Positions 1 to 7,877 of a stretch of DNA of 37,235 nt are shown here, piece after piece. Position 1 is the first letter of the stretch, and each line of letters starts with the position of its first letter. Source of the stretch: a virus; the IMG/VR virus record IMGVR_UViG_3300037246_000681, positions 1-37,235 of that record. One strand, 5' to 3'. The notes under the pieces were generated by a model. It was not told the origin of the DNA, did not search any database, and saw only the letters and a list, made by a program, of their open reading frames with translations. The translations under genes were made by a program, and so were the position numbers.

Positions 1-26
1 GGATACTCAGCCGGGGTCACACAGTT

Positions 27-440
27 ATGGCTAGTCCGGTGCCCATGAGCGGATGGAAAGTCAACGGGGTCGAACAGACCCAAGAAGAATGGGACGCCCG
101 GCCCAAGCGGCTGGGTGCCATGCTGGAATCAGGCAGGGGCCCCATGCTTCGCAGTCCCGAGTGCTGGCCTATGCGTTCGGACGCGCTGGGCATCAACCCA
201 GAGCAGATACCGGAGCAGATGGCGGAAGACAAGCGCAACGGGCTGGATCTGGAATACGACAAGGTCACCGGCCAGTGCATCATCCCAGGTCCGTCCATGC
301 ACAAGAAGGCTTGCATCGCCAACGGGTTTTTCCAGAAGAACGCCGGGTATAGCGAAGCTACCCCGGACGACGTTAAGGCGGCAGAAGACGTATTGGATAT
401 GGACGATGCCGAAGCAGAAGAAGATTGGAGTGATCCATAA
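27..440 (+). CDS. Small conserved phage head-region protein (137 aa)
   Basis: Hydrophilic protein with a central stretch containing MRSDALGINPEQIPEQ followed by an YDKVTGQCIIP segment and an acidic tail. From memory, the pattern 'serine/aspartate, A-L-G-(I/V)-x-P-x-Q' followed by a G-x-(I/P)-I strand occurs in small proteins encoded just before scaffold and capsid genes of podoviruses, and this gene holds that position. The ATG at 27 is the natural start, but the frame is open to the left edge and the SD (a GGGG about 10 bases upstream) is poor, so a start outside the window is possible. No catalytic residues are evident; a head-assembly or packaging accessory role is inferred from position only. 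Confidence 0.7.
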   Translation: MASPVPMSGWKVNGVEQTQEEWDARPKRLGAMLESGRGPMLRSPECWPMRSDALGINPEQIPEQMAEDKRNGLDLEYDKVTGQCIIPGPSMHKKACIANGFFQKNAGYSEATPDDVKAAEDVLDMDDAEAEEDWSDP

Positions 441-448
441 GGTCGCGA

Positions 449-575
449 TTGTTCGCAACCGGCGAGACGAGCGAATACTGGGCGAACGATTTACTCGCTG
501 CGGAATACCCGTAGCGCCCGGTCGAGTGTCCCGCTGGTGGCGCAGGGTAACCTGCGGAAACTGTTTGAGGACTAG
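449..575 (+). pseudogene. Short ORF split over two frames (decayed or frameshifted)
   Basis: Between the genes ending at 440 and starting at 591 there is no intact gene, but two protein-like fragments abut. A TTG at 449 opens a frame that reads FATGETSEYWANDLLAAEYP and stops at TAG 512-514. One frame over, from about 513, the sequence continues SARSSVPLVAQGNLRKLFED to a TAG at 573-575. Both pieces look like ordinary protein and together would give a 41-residue product if one base were skipped at CCG-TAG. It may be a pseudogene, a sequencing indel, or a programmed +1 frameshift at a stop codon. An AAGG lies upstream of the TTG. Function unknown. Confidence 0.35.
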
Positions 576-590
576 ATCAGGGAGAATGAA

Positions 591-842
591 ATGGCTGAAG
601 AGGCCACGCTGAAAGAAGAAATCGATATGACTACTTTAGAAAAAATTGAACAACTTGCTGTTTGGATGATGGGTTCAGAGGGTATGCCCTCTCTTCTTAT
701 AAATGCCCCTGAAGACAGAGAGGATTTCTGGAGAGTCTATCCATCAAAACACCCTGCTATTGGGGTAGGAAAAACCCTTTCTGAGGCCGTCTCGATTGCT
801 CACGATACCATGACTCTCCATCAGGTATTAGGAAATGGATGA
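591..842 (+). CDS. Hypothetical protein (83 aa)
   Basis: Unrecognised small acidic protein. The start ATG at 591 follows a GGGAGA SD at about 579-584. The N-terminus is charged and helical (KEEIDMTTLEKIEQ), followed by a compact segment with DFWRVYPSKHPAIGVG and a final helix. Its codons are more AT-rich than those of neighbouring structural genes, which suggests separate acquisition. Its last codons overlap the next start by eight bases, so the two are probably translationally coupled. No function can be given. Confidence 0.6.
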   Translation: MAEEATLKEEIDMTTLEKIEQLAVWMMGSEGMPSLLINAPEDREDFWRVYPSKHPAIGVGKTLSEAVSIAHDTMTLHQVLGNG

Positions 843-1104
843 CACGACGGCTCAGATAGGAATGCCTCGGTACAGATGCCACAAGACGGTTTGTGCGCTG
901 AAGATCGCGAAGATCGAGCGCGGAGCGTCAGACGGCAGCGTGATGATAATTCCCGAGGAGTGCGGCTACGATCCGTTCGGCGTGACGGGGGAGTATATGG
1001 ACAAGCACCAAGTTGAAGTGGGTGGGTATTACATAGTCTACGACGATGGATACAAGTCCTGGTCACCCGCAAAAGCATTTGAAGAAGGCTATGAGAAAAT
1101 TTAG
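835..1104 (+). CDS. Conserved phage protein, 'HKTVxALKI' type (89 aa)
   Basis: The product begins with a CHKTVCALKIAKIE block and ends with VGGYYIVYDDGYKSWSP and KAFEEGY. From memory, this pair of blocks is typical of a small phage family of unknown function often found among accessory or structural genes. The likely fold is a compact beta-rich domain, because alternating hydrophobics flank the glycine turns. Start ATG 835 overlaps the upstream stop; an AGGA lies immediately upstream and close, so coupling to the previous gene probably helps initiation. It is followed after 9 bases by the scaffold candidate. Confidence 0.75.
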   Translation: MDDTTAQIGMPRYRCHKTVCALKIAKIERGASDGSVMIIPEECGYDPFGVTGEYMDKHQVEVGGYYIVYDDGYKSWSPAKAFEEGYEKI

Positions 1105-1113
1105 GAGAACACA

Positions 1114-2136
1114 ATGCCACCGCCGCAAGAAACCACGATGAAGGAAGAAATCGACGCTGCTTGGGACGAAGGCGTAGCGCCGGACTACCCAGTGCATAGC
1201 TTCGATGACGAAACAGCAGAAGACGACCCGGCCAACAGTGCCGGTTTCATTGGAGGAGAGGCTGATCTTCGCCCTCCTCTCGCAAAGGGCGCGAAGGAGG
1301 ACAATGCCGAGAAGCCCTCGACAGGTTCCGCTGCTGATGCTGCCGAGCAGACGGAAGAGGGCGACACTCTCGATGAAGACCTCATAACCCGCGCAATGGA
1401 CGCCGGATGGACGCGAAACGAAGTCTCCGGTTTCAACGAGGCACAACTGAAGCAGGTCTTGTCGGTGCATGATCGTTCTGCACCCAGGCCCGAGCCGCAG
1501 AGGGCCGTAGTGCCCGAGCCGAAGCAGGAGGAGCCCGAAGAGGAATTCGACATTGGGCTAGATCCCGAAATGCAAGACCCCGACGTCATCAAGGCCTTCA
1601 AGAACCTGGATGATCGGCACAAGTCTCGCAACGGGGTACTCCAGAAGCAGTTGGACGAGGTTACCGGCCACCTGAGAAGGCAGGCTGTTGAATCGTACCA
1701 GCAGGACTTCGACTCATGGATCGCACAACTGCCCGACGGGTTCAAGGAACACGTAGGCGAAGGTGCGACCAACACGATGGACGAAGGCGGCAGCGCCTTC
1801 AAGACCAGAAATCAGATTGCCATAGCCGCAAGTCATCTGACTAGCGGCATGGCCGGGAATGGACAGTCCGTCCCGAATCAATGGGCAATGTTTGAACGAG
1901 GCCTTTACGCCATTCTGGGCGAGAAGGCCGCGACGATAGGCCGAGAGCAAGAGAAAGAGAAGGCCAACAAACGAGGCAAGATGACCACCGCAATACCCAC
2001 CCACAAGAAGACCAAGCGGCCCGATGAGGGCACTGGCGACAGCGTGGCTAGAGACTGGGCTAATGGGTTCATTGCTAGAGAGGGTCTCGGCTCGATAACC
2101 CCGGACTACACCGGGGATGGGCTTGAAGGAATCTAG
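1114..2136 (+). CDS. Putative scaffolding protein (340 aa)
   Basis: Probable internal scaffold that directs capsid assembly. The call rests on position directly before the major capsid candidate, and on composition: residues 1-150 are very acidic and disordered-looking, rich in Glu, Asp, Ala and Pro; residues 160-210 are helical (DVIKAFKNLDDRHKSRNGV, then a Q/L-rich helix); and the C-terminal third has a basic run (KEKANKRGKMTTAIPTHKK) near residue 290, as expected for a capsid-contacting tail. Start ATG 1114 has AGGAGA upstream; an ATG at 1138 is an alternative. No protease motif is evident. Scaffolds diverge rapidly, so the assignment is positional. Confidence 0.6.
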   Translation: MPPPQETTMKEEIDAAWDEGVAPDYPVHSFDDETAEDDPANSAGFIGGEADLRPPLAKGAKEDNAEKPSTGSAADAAEQTEEGDTLDEDLITRAMDAGWTRNEVSGFNEAQLKQVLSVHDRSAPRPEPQRAVVPEPKQEEPEEEFDIGLDPEMQDPDVIKAFKNLDDRHKSRNGVLQKQLDEVTGHLRRQAVESYQQDFDSWIAQLPDGFKEHVGEGATNTMDEGGSAFKTRNQIAIAASHLTSGMAGNGQSVPNQWAMFERGLYAILGEKAATIGREQEKEKANKRGKMTTAIPTHKKTKRPDEGTGDSVARDWANGFIAREGLGSITPDYTGDGLEGI

Positions 2137-2143
2137 CTACCGG

Positions 2144-2165
2144 CCTTTCGCATAACCGTGAAAGG
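2144..2165 (+). promoter_or_regulatory. Hairpin enclosing the capsid-gene ribosome-binding site
   Basis: CCTTTC at 2144-2149 can pair with GAAAGG at 2160-2165 around a 10-base loop. The 3' arm is the SD (AAAGGA, 2161-2166) of the capsid gene starting at 2174, so the stem could modulate its translation or mark a processed 5' end. It is short, and function is inferred. Confidence 0.35.
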
Positions 2166-2173
2166 ACGCCTCA

Positions 2174-3217
2174 ATGGCAGCAACGCTGACAGACAAGTCT
2201 ATCGGTGATCTTGTAACAGGGACACTAGATCGGCTAGGTCGGCTCCGCTTCAACATGATTGCAACGAGGTTGCAGCACTACGAAGTGATGAGCCGGATGC
2301 TCAGGAAAGACAAACTGGGCTTTGCGGACGGCACTGGAATCCAGCGCCGTATTATGATCGACCACTCCAACCAAGCGCGGATGGTCGGCCTTCACTCAAC
2401 CGATAGCGTCAATATCGGGGACGTCCTCACCACGTTGGACATCCCTTGGCGCCACACCGAAGTCCCATACGGTTACGAGAGACGCGAATTGCTCGAAAAT
2501 CGCGGCATTTCTCGGATCGTGGACATCCTCAAAGTTCGGCGAATTGATGCGCTGGTTGCGCTGGCCGAACTTCTGGAGACCCAGTTCTGGAATAAGCCGA
2601 CCGACTCCAGCGACAAGTTGGACGTCTTCGGCGTTCCCTACTGGATCGTCAAGAACAACGGCGCTACCGCCGCGTTCCAGGGCGGAAACCCGTCCGGCTT
2701 CACTTCGGGCGCTGGAAACATCAGTTCCACCACAAACAGCCGATGGGACAATTGGGCTGGCGGCTACACTTTGGTGAATAAGACAGACCTGATACCCAAA
2801 TTGCGGACCGCATACCGCAAGGTCAAGTTCTATTCGCCAGTCTCCCTCAACGATTTCCGGCGCGGTCGCGGCGATCAGTACCGTCTGTACTGCAACGAAT
2901 CGACCATGCAGGATTTCGAAGACCTCGGCGAGGGTCAGAACGAGAATCTAGGTCGTGACTTGGCCTCAATGGACAACGTCATGACCTTCCGCAAGAACCC
3001 CTTGATCTGGGTTCCCAAGCTGGATTCCGATACCACGAACCCCGTGTACGGAATCAACTGGTCCTACTTCCAGATCGTCTTCCTATTGGGCGACTATCTG
3101 CGTGAGACCGATCCCCGTTTGGCTCCGAATCAGCACAACACTTGGCACGTTTGGATCGACCTTACGTGGAACGTGCTCTGTACTGATCGTCGAACCAATT
3201 TCGTTCTCAGTGTGTAG
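2174..3217 (+). CDS. Putative major capsid protein (347 aa)
   Basis: Best candidate for the main head subunit. It directly follows the scaffold candidate, has a length in the normal range and is soluble with no signal peptide or membrane segment. The N-terminal third is helical (ATRLQHYEVMSRML, then a basic GIQRRIMIDHSNQARMV segment), followed by a beta-rich body with many aromatic residues and a middle loop rich in Gly, Ser and Asn (GNPSGFTSGAGNISSTTNS, around residues 170-190). C-terminal motifs such as DPRLAPNQHNTWHVWIDL look structural. Start ATG 2174 has AAAGGA eight bases upstream, inside a small hairpin. I recognise the general podovirus capsid look but not the exact family, so an HK97-type fold is inferred. 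Confidence 0.65.
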   Translation: MAATLTDKSIGDLVTGTLDRLGRLRFNMIATRLQHYEVMSRMLRKDKLGFADGTGIQRRIMIDHSNQARMVGLHSTDSVNIGDVLTTLDIPWRHTEVPYGYERRELLENRGISRIVDILKVRRIDALVALAELLETQFWNKPTDSSDKLDVFGVPYWIVKNNGATAAFQGGNPSGFTSGAGNISSTTNSRWDNWAGGYTLVNKTDLIPKLRTAYRKVKFYSPVSLNDFRRGRGDQYRLYCNESTMQDFEDLGEGQNENLGRDLASMDNVMTFRKNPLIWVPKLDSDTTNPVYGINWSYFQIVFLLGDYLRETDPRLAPNQHNTWHVWIDLTWNVLCTDRRTNFVLSV

Positions 3218-3239
3218 GCGTCATAAACAGGCGTCTAGT

Positions 3240-3260
3240 GGGTGTAATAAACATGCACCC
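3240..3260 (+). other. Small hairpin between capsid and accessory gene
   Basis: GGGTG at 3240-3244 pairs with CACCC at 3256-3260 (extendable by two pairs) just upstream of the GAAAGGAGA SD of the next gene. No U-tract follows, so it is not a clear terminator; an RNA-stability or processing element is possible. A direct repeat of GGCGTC lies just before it. Confidence 0.3.
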
Positions 3261-3277
3261 TGAAAGGAGAGTTCCGT

Positions 3278-4111
3278 ATGGCTCTAATTACTGCCTATAA
3301 AGGCGACAACGCTCACAATGGCTTGTCCCAGTCAATCTGGGCTGATTTCCCGATTTCAGACAGCCTGAAAGACCCGACCTGTGTCAACGATGTTTTCGAC
3401 GACTTCGAGAACATGCCCACCTTCAATAGCGCTACCGCTGTTCTGAGCGACAAGTACGGGTACATTTCGGACACGGGAGTGGTCATCAACGGTCTGGCGA
3501 CAGTAGCCGACGCCGATAGCCTCACGACCGGCTACAAGGGCGCAGTCGAATTCAACATCGACTCCGACAACGACATCGCCGCAATCCAGTGGGGCGGTGC
3601 GTCGGTCTTCCTCAGTGATACGGCTGGCGACGAAAGGAAGATGTGGTTCGAGGCTCGCGTAGCGACGACTACGGTGGTCACTCAAAGCCTGTTCATCGGA
3701 CTGGCAGAGCGCGACATGACTGCTAGTGGAGACGTCGTGTTCAGTGACGGGGGCGCCATCGCCGACATCAGTTGCGTGGGTTTCCGTATCCTGGAAGCCG
3801 ACTCGGACGGCTGGGATGCCATCCACCAATTGAACGGTGGCGGCGGCGAAGTGGTCGTTCTGAACGAGGCCCAGGTAGGCGTAGCGACTACGTTCTACAA
3901 ATTCGGAATGAAGTATGTTCCGTCCGGCGAGGCCTTGGACAACAAGATCCTGACCTACTACGTGAATGGCGTGGAGGTTGCATCGGTAACGAGCATCGCC
4001 ATTGCGACGTTCCCGGATGCCGTAGGGCTCGCGCCGCTCTTCGTAATGAAGGCGCACGCGGCCACCCTCGACGCCCGAATGGACTGGTGGAGGTGCGCCC
4101 AGGTCCGTTAA
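3278..4111 (+). CDS. LamG/concanavalin-like virion accessory protein (277 aa)
   Basis: Probable capsid decoration or accessory protein. It is almost entirely beta-strand: residues 40-60 read DDFENMPTFNSATAVL, and later strands include KMWFEARVAT (about 125), FKFGMKYVPSGEALDNKIL and YYVNGVEVASV. The 'MWFEARV ... FIGLAE ... YYVNGVEV' series is the usual signature of a concanavalin/LamG jelly-roll in phage particles, which binds sugars or other virion proteins. Start ATG 3278 follows a strong AAGGAGAG. The gene sits right after the capsid gene, a common place for decoration proteins. Related folds recur in the proteins starting at 10132 and 12161. Confidence 0.6.
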   Translation: MALITAYKGDNAHNGLSQSIWADFPISDSLKDPTCVNDVFDDFENMPTFNSATAVLSDKYGYISDTGVVINGLATVADADSLTTGYKGAVEFNIDSDNDIAAIQWGGASVFLSDTAGDERKMWFEARVATTTVVTQSLFIGLAERDMTASGDVVFSDGGAIADISCVGFRILEADSDGWDAIHQLNGGGGEVVVLNEAQVGVATTFYKFGMKYVPSGEALDNKILTYYVNGVEVASVTSIAIATFPDAVGLAPLFVMKAHAATLDARMDWWRCAQVR

Positions 4112-4133
4112 AGAACTGTGTGGCAGGCGTTCG

Positions 4134-4166
4134 GGGGCGGATTTTGTTTCTCCTCAATCCGTCCCC
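4134..4166 (+). terminator. Intergenic hairpin, weak terminator or attenuator
   Basis: GGGGCGGATT (4134-4143) pairs with AATCCGTCCCC (4156-4166) around a 12-base loop, with one bulged T in the 3' arm. It lies in the 79-base gap after the gene ending at 4111. No T-run follows directly, so termination would be partial at best; it could set the ratio of head genes to tail genes. Confidence 0.4.
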
Positions 4167-4190
4167 GGCGCCACATTTTGAAGGTGACTT

Positions 4191-4595
4191 ATGCACGAAC
4201 AGGTGTGCGAGTATTACGAAAAAATGCTCAAGACCAAGGACTTTCCGCCCCTGCTGGAAGAGACCTACAACCGGGCCAAGATGATGTCCGATAGGCTCGA
4301 CGGGGGCGAATTCGATGCTCGCCAGCTTGCGATTATCGCCCTGGTAGCGGGATGCGATCCGTTCTCTCAAGGGGCCGAACCGCCCAGGGACATGGATTTC
4401 CTGCCGACGCCGGTCCCGGAAGAAGACGGAGAAGGATGGCAGCCGGGCGCGCCGGTAGAGGTTGATTGGAACGGCTCCAAGAATGGTACGTTCGTGTCGA
4501 TCCAGAAGGACGGGAAGATTCGAGTCAAATTGGATAAGGACCAAACCATACGTGCGTTTCGTCCAAGCCGGGTGAAAATGCTAGAGACCGCCTAG
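4191..4595 (+). CDS. Hypothetical protein with SH3-like C-terminal domain (134 aa)
   Basis: Two parts are visible. Residues 1-65 are helical and acidic (CEYYEKMLKTKDFPPLLEE, then a helix around LAIIALVAGCDPF). Residues 85-134 form a five-strand pattern, GAPVEVDWNGSKNGTFVSI then GKIRVKLDKDQTIRAFRPS, which resembles Tudor/SH3-like barrels found in small phage and chromatin-associated proteins. Start ATG 4191 has AAGGTG eight bases upstream. It lies between the capsid accessory gene and the tail adaptor, so a head-completion role is possible, but nothing in the sequence proves it. Confidence 0.55.
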   Translation: MHEQVCEYYEKMLKTKDFPPLLEETYNRAKMMSDRLDGGEFDARQLAIIALVAGCDPFSQGAEPPRDMDFLPTPVPEEDGEGWQPGAPVEVDWNGSKNGTFVSIQKDGKIRVKLDKDQTIRAFRPSRVKMLETA

Positions 4596-4607
4596 TAAGG
4601 AGGCGCT

Positions 4608-5666
4608 ATGCCCAATCTGCAACTTGTCGCCAATGACTTGTATAACGGCGTGGCGCACTACCTTGGGTATGGCGAAGAGGCTGACCCTCTAGGCACGCTC
4701 GCCCTATGGGATGCCGACCAGTTGGCCGACGTCAAGCGTACTGTCAATGCCGGATACCGGCAGTTTTTGTACCCCCCTCCGGTAGACGACGACAAAGAGC
4801 CCTACGAGTGGTCCTTCCTGACTCCGTTCTCTCAGTTGACATTCACTGCTGGTAGCCAATTCATAGCCCTGCCCCTGGATTTCGGAGGTTTTGTTCTGGG
4901 CGCCGTCTTGCAATCTAGCGGAACGCCCGATGATTTCCAGCACCAAAGGCTTGAGGTTATTTCGCAAGAACGCTTTGAGGCCATTGGCGGATCGACTTCC
5001 CTGACTAGCGGGACCATCAACTACATAACCGTCGTGCGCCCTGAGCAGAGCGGAGTAGGGGAATCCTTCTACAACCTGGGCGTCTATCCGGTCCCCGCAT
5101 CCGATTCGGTGGTCCGCTTCCGCTATATGCGCGAGCCCCTGATGCTAGACGATACGCAAACCATCCCATACGGGGGGGATCGGCACAGTGAAACCCTTAT
5201 GCAAAGCTGTTTGGCGGCTGCCGAACTTACTATGGATGACGAGCACGGCATTCATTGGGAGCGATTCCTTCACCGACTCCGCTTCTCCATCAAGATAGAC
5301 AAGAGAGAGAACGGGAATCTGATTGCGGAAAGCAATTGGCCGGTCGAAGAGTCTGAATCCGAAGAGTCTACCGCGCAGATCACCTATCAGGAACTTCGCC
5401 GGGAGTGCGGCGCTAGGGCCAATTTCGGAAGAGACTTTAAGGCATGGAACCACGAACAGTTCAAGCTGATCGATTTCTGCGTACAGCAGGGATACCGAAG
5501 GTTTTGGGCCCCTCCGGTCATGGAGGGCCAGAAGCAGGCCCATGACTGGTCGTTCAATAAGCCTATCGCCGAACTGATAACGGAAGCCAATATCCACATT
5601 TACGAACTGCCCGCAGACTGCGGCTCCATCGTGGAGGAGTACACATACAAGGGGTTCCTTCCCTAG
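4608..5666 (+). CDS. Head-tail adaptor repeat protein, first part of a split gene (352 aa)
   Basis: Likely ring-forming adaptor between portal and tail, comparable in role to T7 gp11 or P22 gp4. Repeat 1 (residues 1-240) has the order 'LxxxVNAGYRQFLYPPP', 'YEWSFLTPFSQL', 'LPLDFGGFV', 'ISQERFEAI', 'YNLGVYPVPAS..VRFRYMREP' and 'SETLMQSCLAAAELTMDD'. Repeat 2 starts near residue 262 (YQELRRECG...FCVQQGYRRFWAPP, then HDWSFNKPIAEL, then LPADCG) but stops at residue 352, just after the EEYTYKGFLP strand and before the expected I-x-x-V-x-E-x-x-I segment. That missing segment is found at about 8535 in the gene starting at 7878. Start ATG 4608 has AAGGAGG. The truncated repeat may fold only with its other half. 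Confidence 0.7.
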   Translation: MPNLQLVANDLYNGVAHYLGYGEEADPLGTLALWDADQLADVKRTVNAGYRQFLYPPPVDDDKEPYEWSFLTPFSQLTFTAGSQFIALPLDFGGFVLGAVLQSSGTPDDFQHQRLEVISQERFEAIGGSTSLTSGTINYITVVRPEQSGVGESFYNLGVYPVPASDSVVRFRYMREPLMLDDTQTIPYGGDRHSETLMQSCLAAAELTMDDEHGIHWERFLHRLRFSIKIDKRENGNLIAESNWPVEESESEESTAQITYQELRRECGARANFGRDFKAWNHEQFKLIDFCVQQGYRRFWAPPVMEGQKQAHDWSFNKPIAELITEANIHIYELPADCGSIVEEYTYKGFLP

Positions 5667-6805
5667 TGCCAACAACCACGAACATCTACTGCGATTTTGC
5701 TGCCGGAAACGATACTACGGGCGATGGCAGCATCAGCTTGCCCTACAAGACCTTCCAGAAGGGAGTGGATGCGGCCACAGGCGCAGTCCCCGGTGACGGG
5801 GCCGACAAGACCATCTGGCTGAAGAACACAGCCTCGTACACGGAAGAGGTCACAGTTACGGAAGCAGCGGTGGCCGCTCAAGCCGCTCCGCTGATCGTAG
5901 AAGGTTACACTACGACGCCGGGCGACGGCGGCATGGCCACTTTGGACGGGGAAAATACCCGCCTTGCCGGTTTTGCGCTGTTCGCTTCTGGTAACGCCAA
6001 TGTCTACTACTGGGTGTTCAAGAACATTTACTGGAAGAGGTACACCGATGCTGCCGTAGACTCAGTATTTGGGGCGGGAGGCGGTGGGTCGGCGCTAATG
6101 CAACAATTTCTCTTCAAGCATTGCCGATTTAGCGACAACCTAGTGGCAGTTTACGCTAATACCGATTTCTTGTTTGAAGATTGCTGGTTCCACGACAACG
6201 TCACCGCCGTAGATGGGGCTTGGTGGCTAGGTAGTGCGTTACGTTGCATTGTAGAGAACAACACCAACGGATTCCTTATGTCCAAGAACACAGGGGGTTC
6301 TATCTGGAACTCTCTGTTCATCGGGAACACTAACTACAACCTTTCGATAGAGCACGGTATCCCCGTCGTAAATTGCGTCATCGACGGAAGCAACAAGGCC
6401 AGCGCCATAGGCATTAAGTATCCCAATTCAACTTCGTGCATCCCCAAGATACTCAACACCATAATCATCGACTGCACGGTAGCGGTCGAGGGCTACGGGG
6501 CTGGAGCCGAAGAACTATCAGCCATCTTCAATAGCTGCTTCTTCCTGAACGGAAGCGACTTCACTAACGGTGCCGGGCAGAGAACCGGGTGCGTGTTCGC
6601 AGATCCCCTGTTCGTCAATAAGGCCATCAAGGACTACGGAATCGGAACCCTGTCTCCCTGCAAAGAGGCGGGTATGGACCTAAAGCTATTCGACTACCTG
6701 ACCAGCACGGCCAGCAGAGTGGACATCGGCCTACTGCAAGAGAACAGGGTTGGCTCGGGAGACGGAAGCATAGGGGCGCCCTTGCACTTTTCGGTGGAGC
6801 ACTAA
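5666..6805 (+). CDS. Right-handed beta-helix virion protein A (379 aa)
   Basis: Opens with NIYCDFAAGNDTTGDGSISL and YKTFQKGVDAATGAV, the standard entry of parallel beta-helix proteins of the pectate-lyase/tailspike type ('DxxxGNDxxxGTxxxPYxTxxKA'). Repeating short strands with N, C and aromatic ladders follow to the C-terminus (FKHCRF, FEDCWF, CIVENN, VVNCVIDG), ending in an 'FADPLFVNKAIKDYGIG' cap typical of this class. It probably forms a trimeric fibre or spike touching surface glycans; no catalytic pair can be assigned with confidence. The GTG start (5666) shares one base with the upstream stop (TAGTG). It is a paralogue of the next gene, and both lie inside the interrupted adaptor gene. 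Confidence 0.75.
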   Translation: MPTTTNIYCDFAAGNDTTGDGSISLPYKTFQKGVDAATGAVPGDGADKTIWLKNTASYTEEVTVTEAAVAAQAAPLIVEGYTTTPGDGGMATLDGENTRLAGFALFASGNANVYYWVFKNIYWKRYTDAAVDSVFGAGGGGSALMQQFLFKHCRFSDNLVAVYANTDFLFEDCWFHDNVTAVDGAWWLGSALRCIVENNTNGFLMSKNTGGSIWNSLFIGNTNYNLSIEHGIPVVNCVIDGSNKASAIGIKYPNSTSCIPKILNTIIIDCTVAVEGYGAGAEELSAIFNSCFFLNGSDFTNGAGQRTGCVFADPLFVNKAIKDYGIGTLSPCKEAGMDLKLFDYLTSTASRVDIGLLQENRVGSGDGSIGAPLHFSVEH

Positions 6806-6806
6806 G

Positions 6807-7877
6807 GTGAGTGATTATTACGTAGATGGCGCCGTAGGCAACGACAGCAACGCTGGTACCAGCGAAGGTGCGGGCAATGCCTGGGCCACCATCGGCAAGG
6901 CCATCATCGCTCCTATCGCACCCGGAGACCGCCTATTCATCAAAGCCAGCGCCAGCTATGCCGAAGACAACGACTTCTCTACCACAAGCGGAACGGCCAC
7001 CAGCCCTATTGTCCTGGAAGGATACACTACCACGGTGGGCGATGGCGGCAGAGCCACAATTCCGGGCAATGGGGGCTCACGAACCCTTCGGACCGGCGCA
7101 TTCTATTCGGTCAGAAACCTAGTAGTCACCAAGGATAATTCCGGGGGCTCCTCTGCTGGGATTTTATTGGAAGGTACGTCTATCGCTGAGAACTGCGAAG
7201 TAGATGGCCTGTCTACCAGCGGCAGGGGATTTGAAAACGCAGTAGGAACTTATCATGTGGGCTGCTATGCACACGATTGCAATACGGCTGGGTTCAGGTT
7301 CTTTGGAATAGGCGGAGCCTTTTCCTGCGTTACCGATACTTGCTCCGTCGGATTCGCTAATAACGTCGGAACGCTGGGGTACTTCTACTGCATAGCCATA
7401 AACAGCAACAGTACGGGCTTCCAGATGAATTCCAATGGCGACAACGAGCCCATGATTAACTGCACGGTTGATGGAGAAGACCTGGGCGGAACGGGGTACG
7501 TGAATGGGACATCCGGGGGAGTCTCCAAAGTGATAAACTGCGTGGCCACCCGCTGTAACGTGGGTATGCAAGGCAGCGCTTCGTCGGCCACAGAGAGAAC
7601 CTTATCGTCCAACAACTGCCTCTTCGGCAACACGTCCGATTATTCCGGCGGGCAAGTGGCCGCGCCTAACGAAATCACCACGGACCCTACCTTCGTGGAC
7701 CAAGACAGTAACGACTACGGACCAGACACGGGCTCCCCTCTGATATTCGGGGGCCTGGACATGACTGCGGCGACTTGGTTCGCCATGACCGGAGACCCTA
7801 TCGACGTAGGGGCCCTACAGTCCTTGCCGAGCGCGGCCAACATTGCGGGCGCCTTCTTGAATTGGGGAGTAAACTAG
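6807..7877 (+). CDS. Right-handed beta-helix virion protein B (356 aa)
   Basis: Same architecture as its upstream neighbour: YYVDGAVGNDSNAGTS, a WATIGKAI helix, an LEGYTTTVGDGGRATI block matching VEGYTTTPGDGGMATL of the previous protein, then a ladder of short strands with turn Asn and Cys, and an ITTDPTFVDQDSNDYGPDTG cap. Two divergent beta-helix copies in tandem suggest duplication followed by specialisation, for example for two receptor glycans. The GTG start at 6807 has GGAG at 6795-6798 and follows the preceding stop by one base. Tailspike-type adhesion or depolymerase activity is inferred from fold; substrate unknown. Confidence 0.75.
   Translation: MSDYYVDGAVGNDSNAGTSEGAGNAWATIGKAIIAPIAPGDRLFIKASASYAEDNDFSTTSGTATSPIVLEGYTTTVGDGGRATIPGNGGSRTLRTGAFYSVRNLVVTKDNSGGSSAGILLEGTSIAENCEVDGLSTSGRGFENAVGTYHVGCYAHDCNTAGFRFFGIGGAFSCVTDTCSVGFANNVGTLGYFYCIAINSNSTGFQMNSNGDNEPMINCTVDGEDLGGTGYVNGTSGGVSKVINCVATRCNVGMQGSASSATERTLSSNNCLFGNTSDYSGGQVAAPNEITTDPTFVDQDSNDYGPDTGSPLIFGGLDMTAATWFAMTGDPIDVGALQSLPSAANIAGAFLNWGVN

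Noticed and set aside
115-612. 165-codon plus-strand frame over the first gene and the gap after it
   Set aside because: Arg/Trp/Cys-rich shadow composition; the gene at 27 and the fragments at 449-575 explain the same DNA better.
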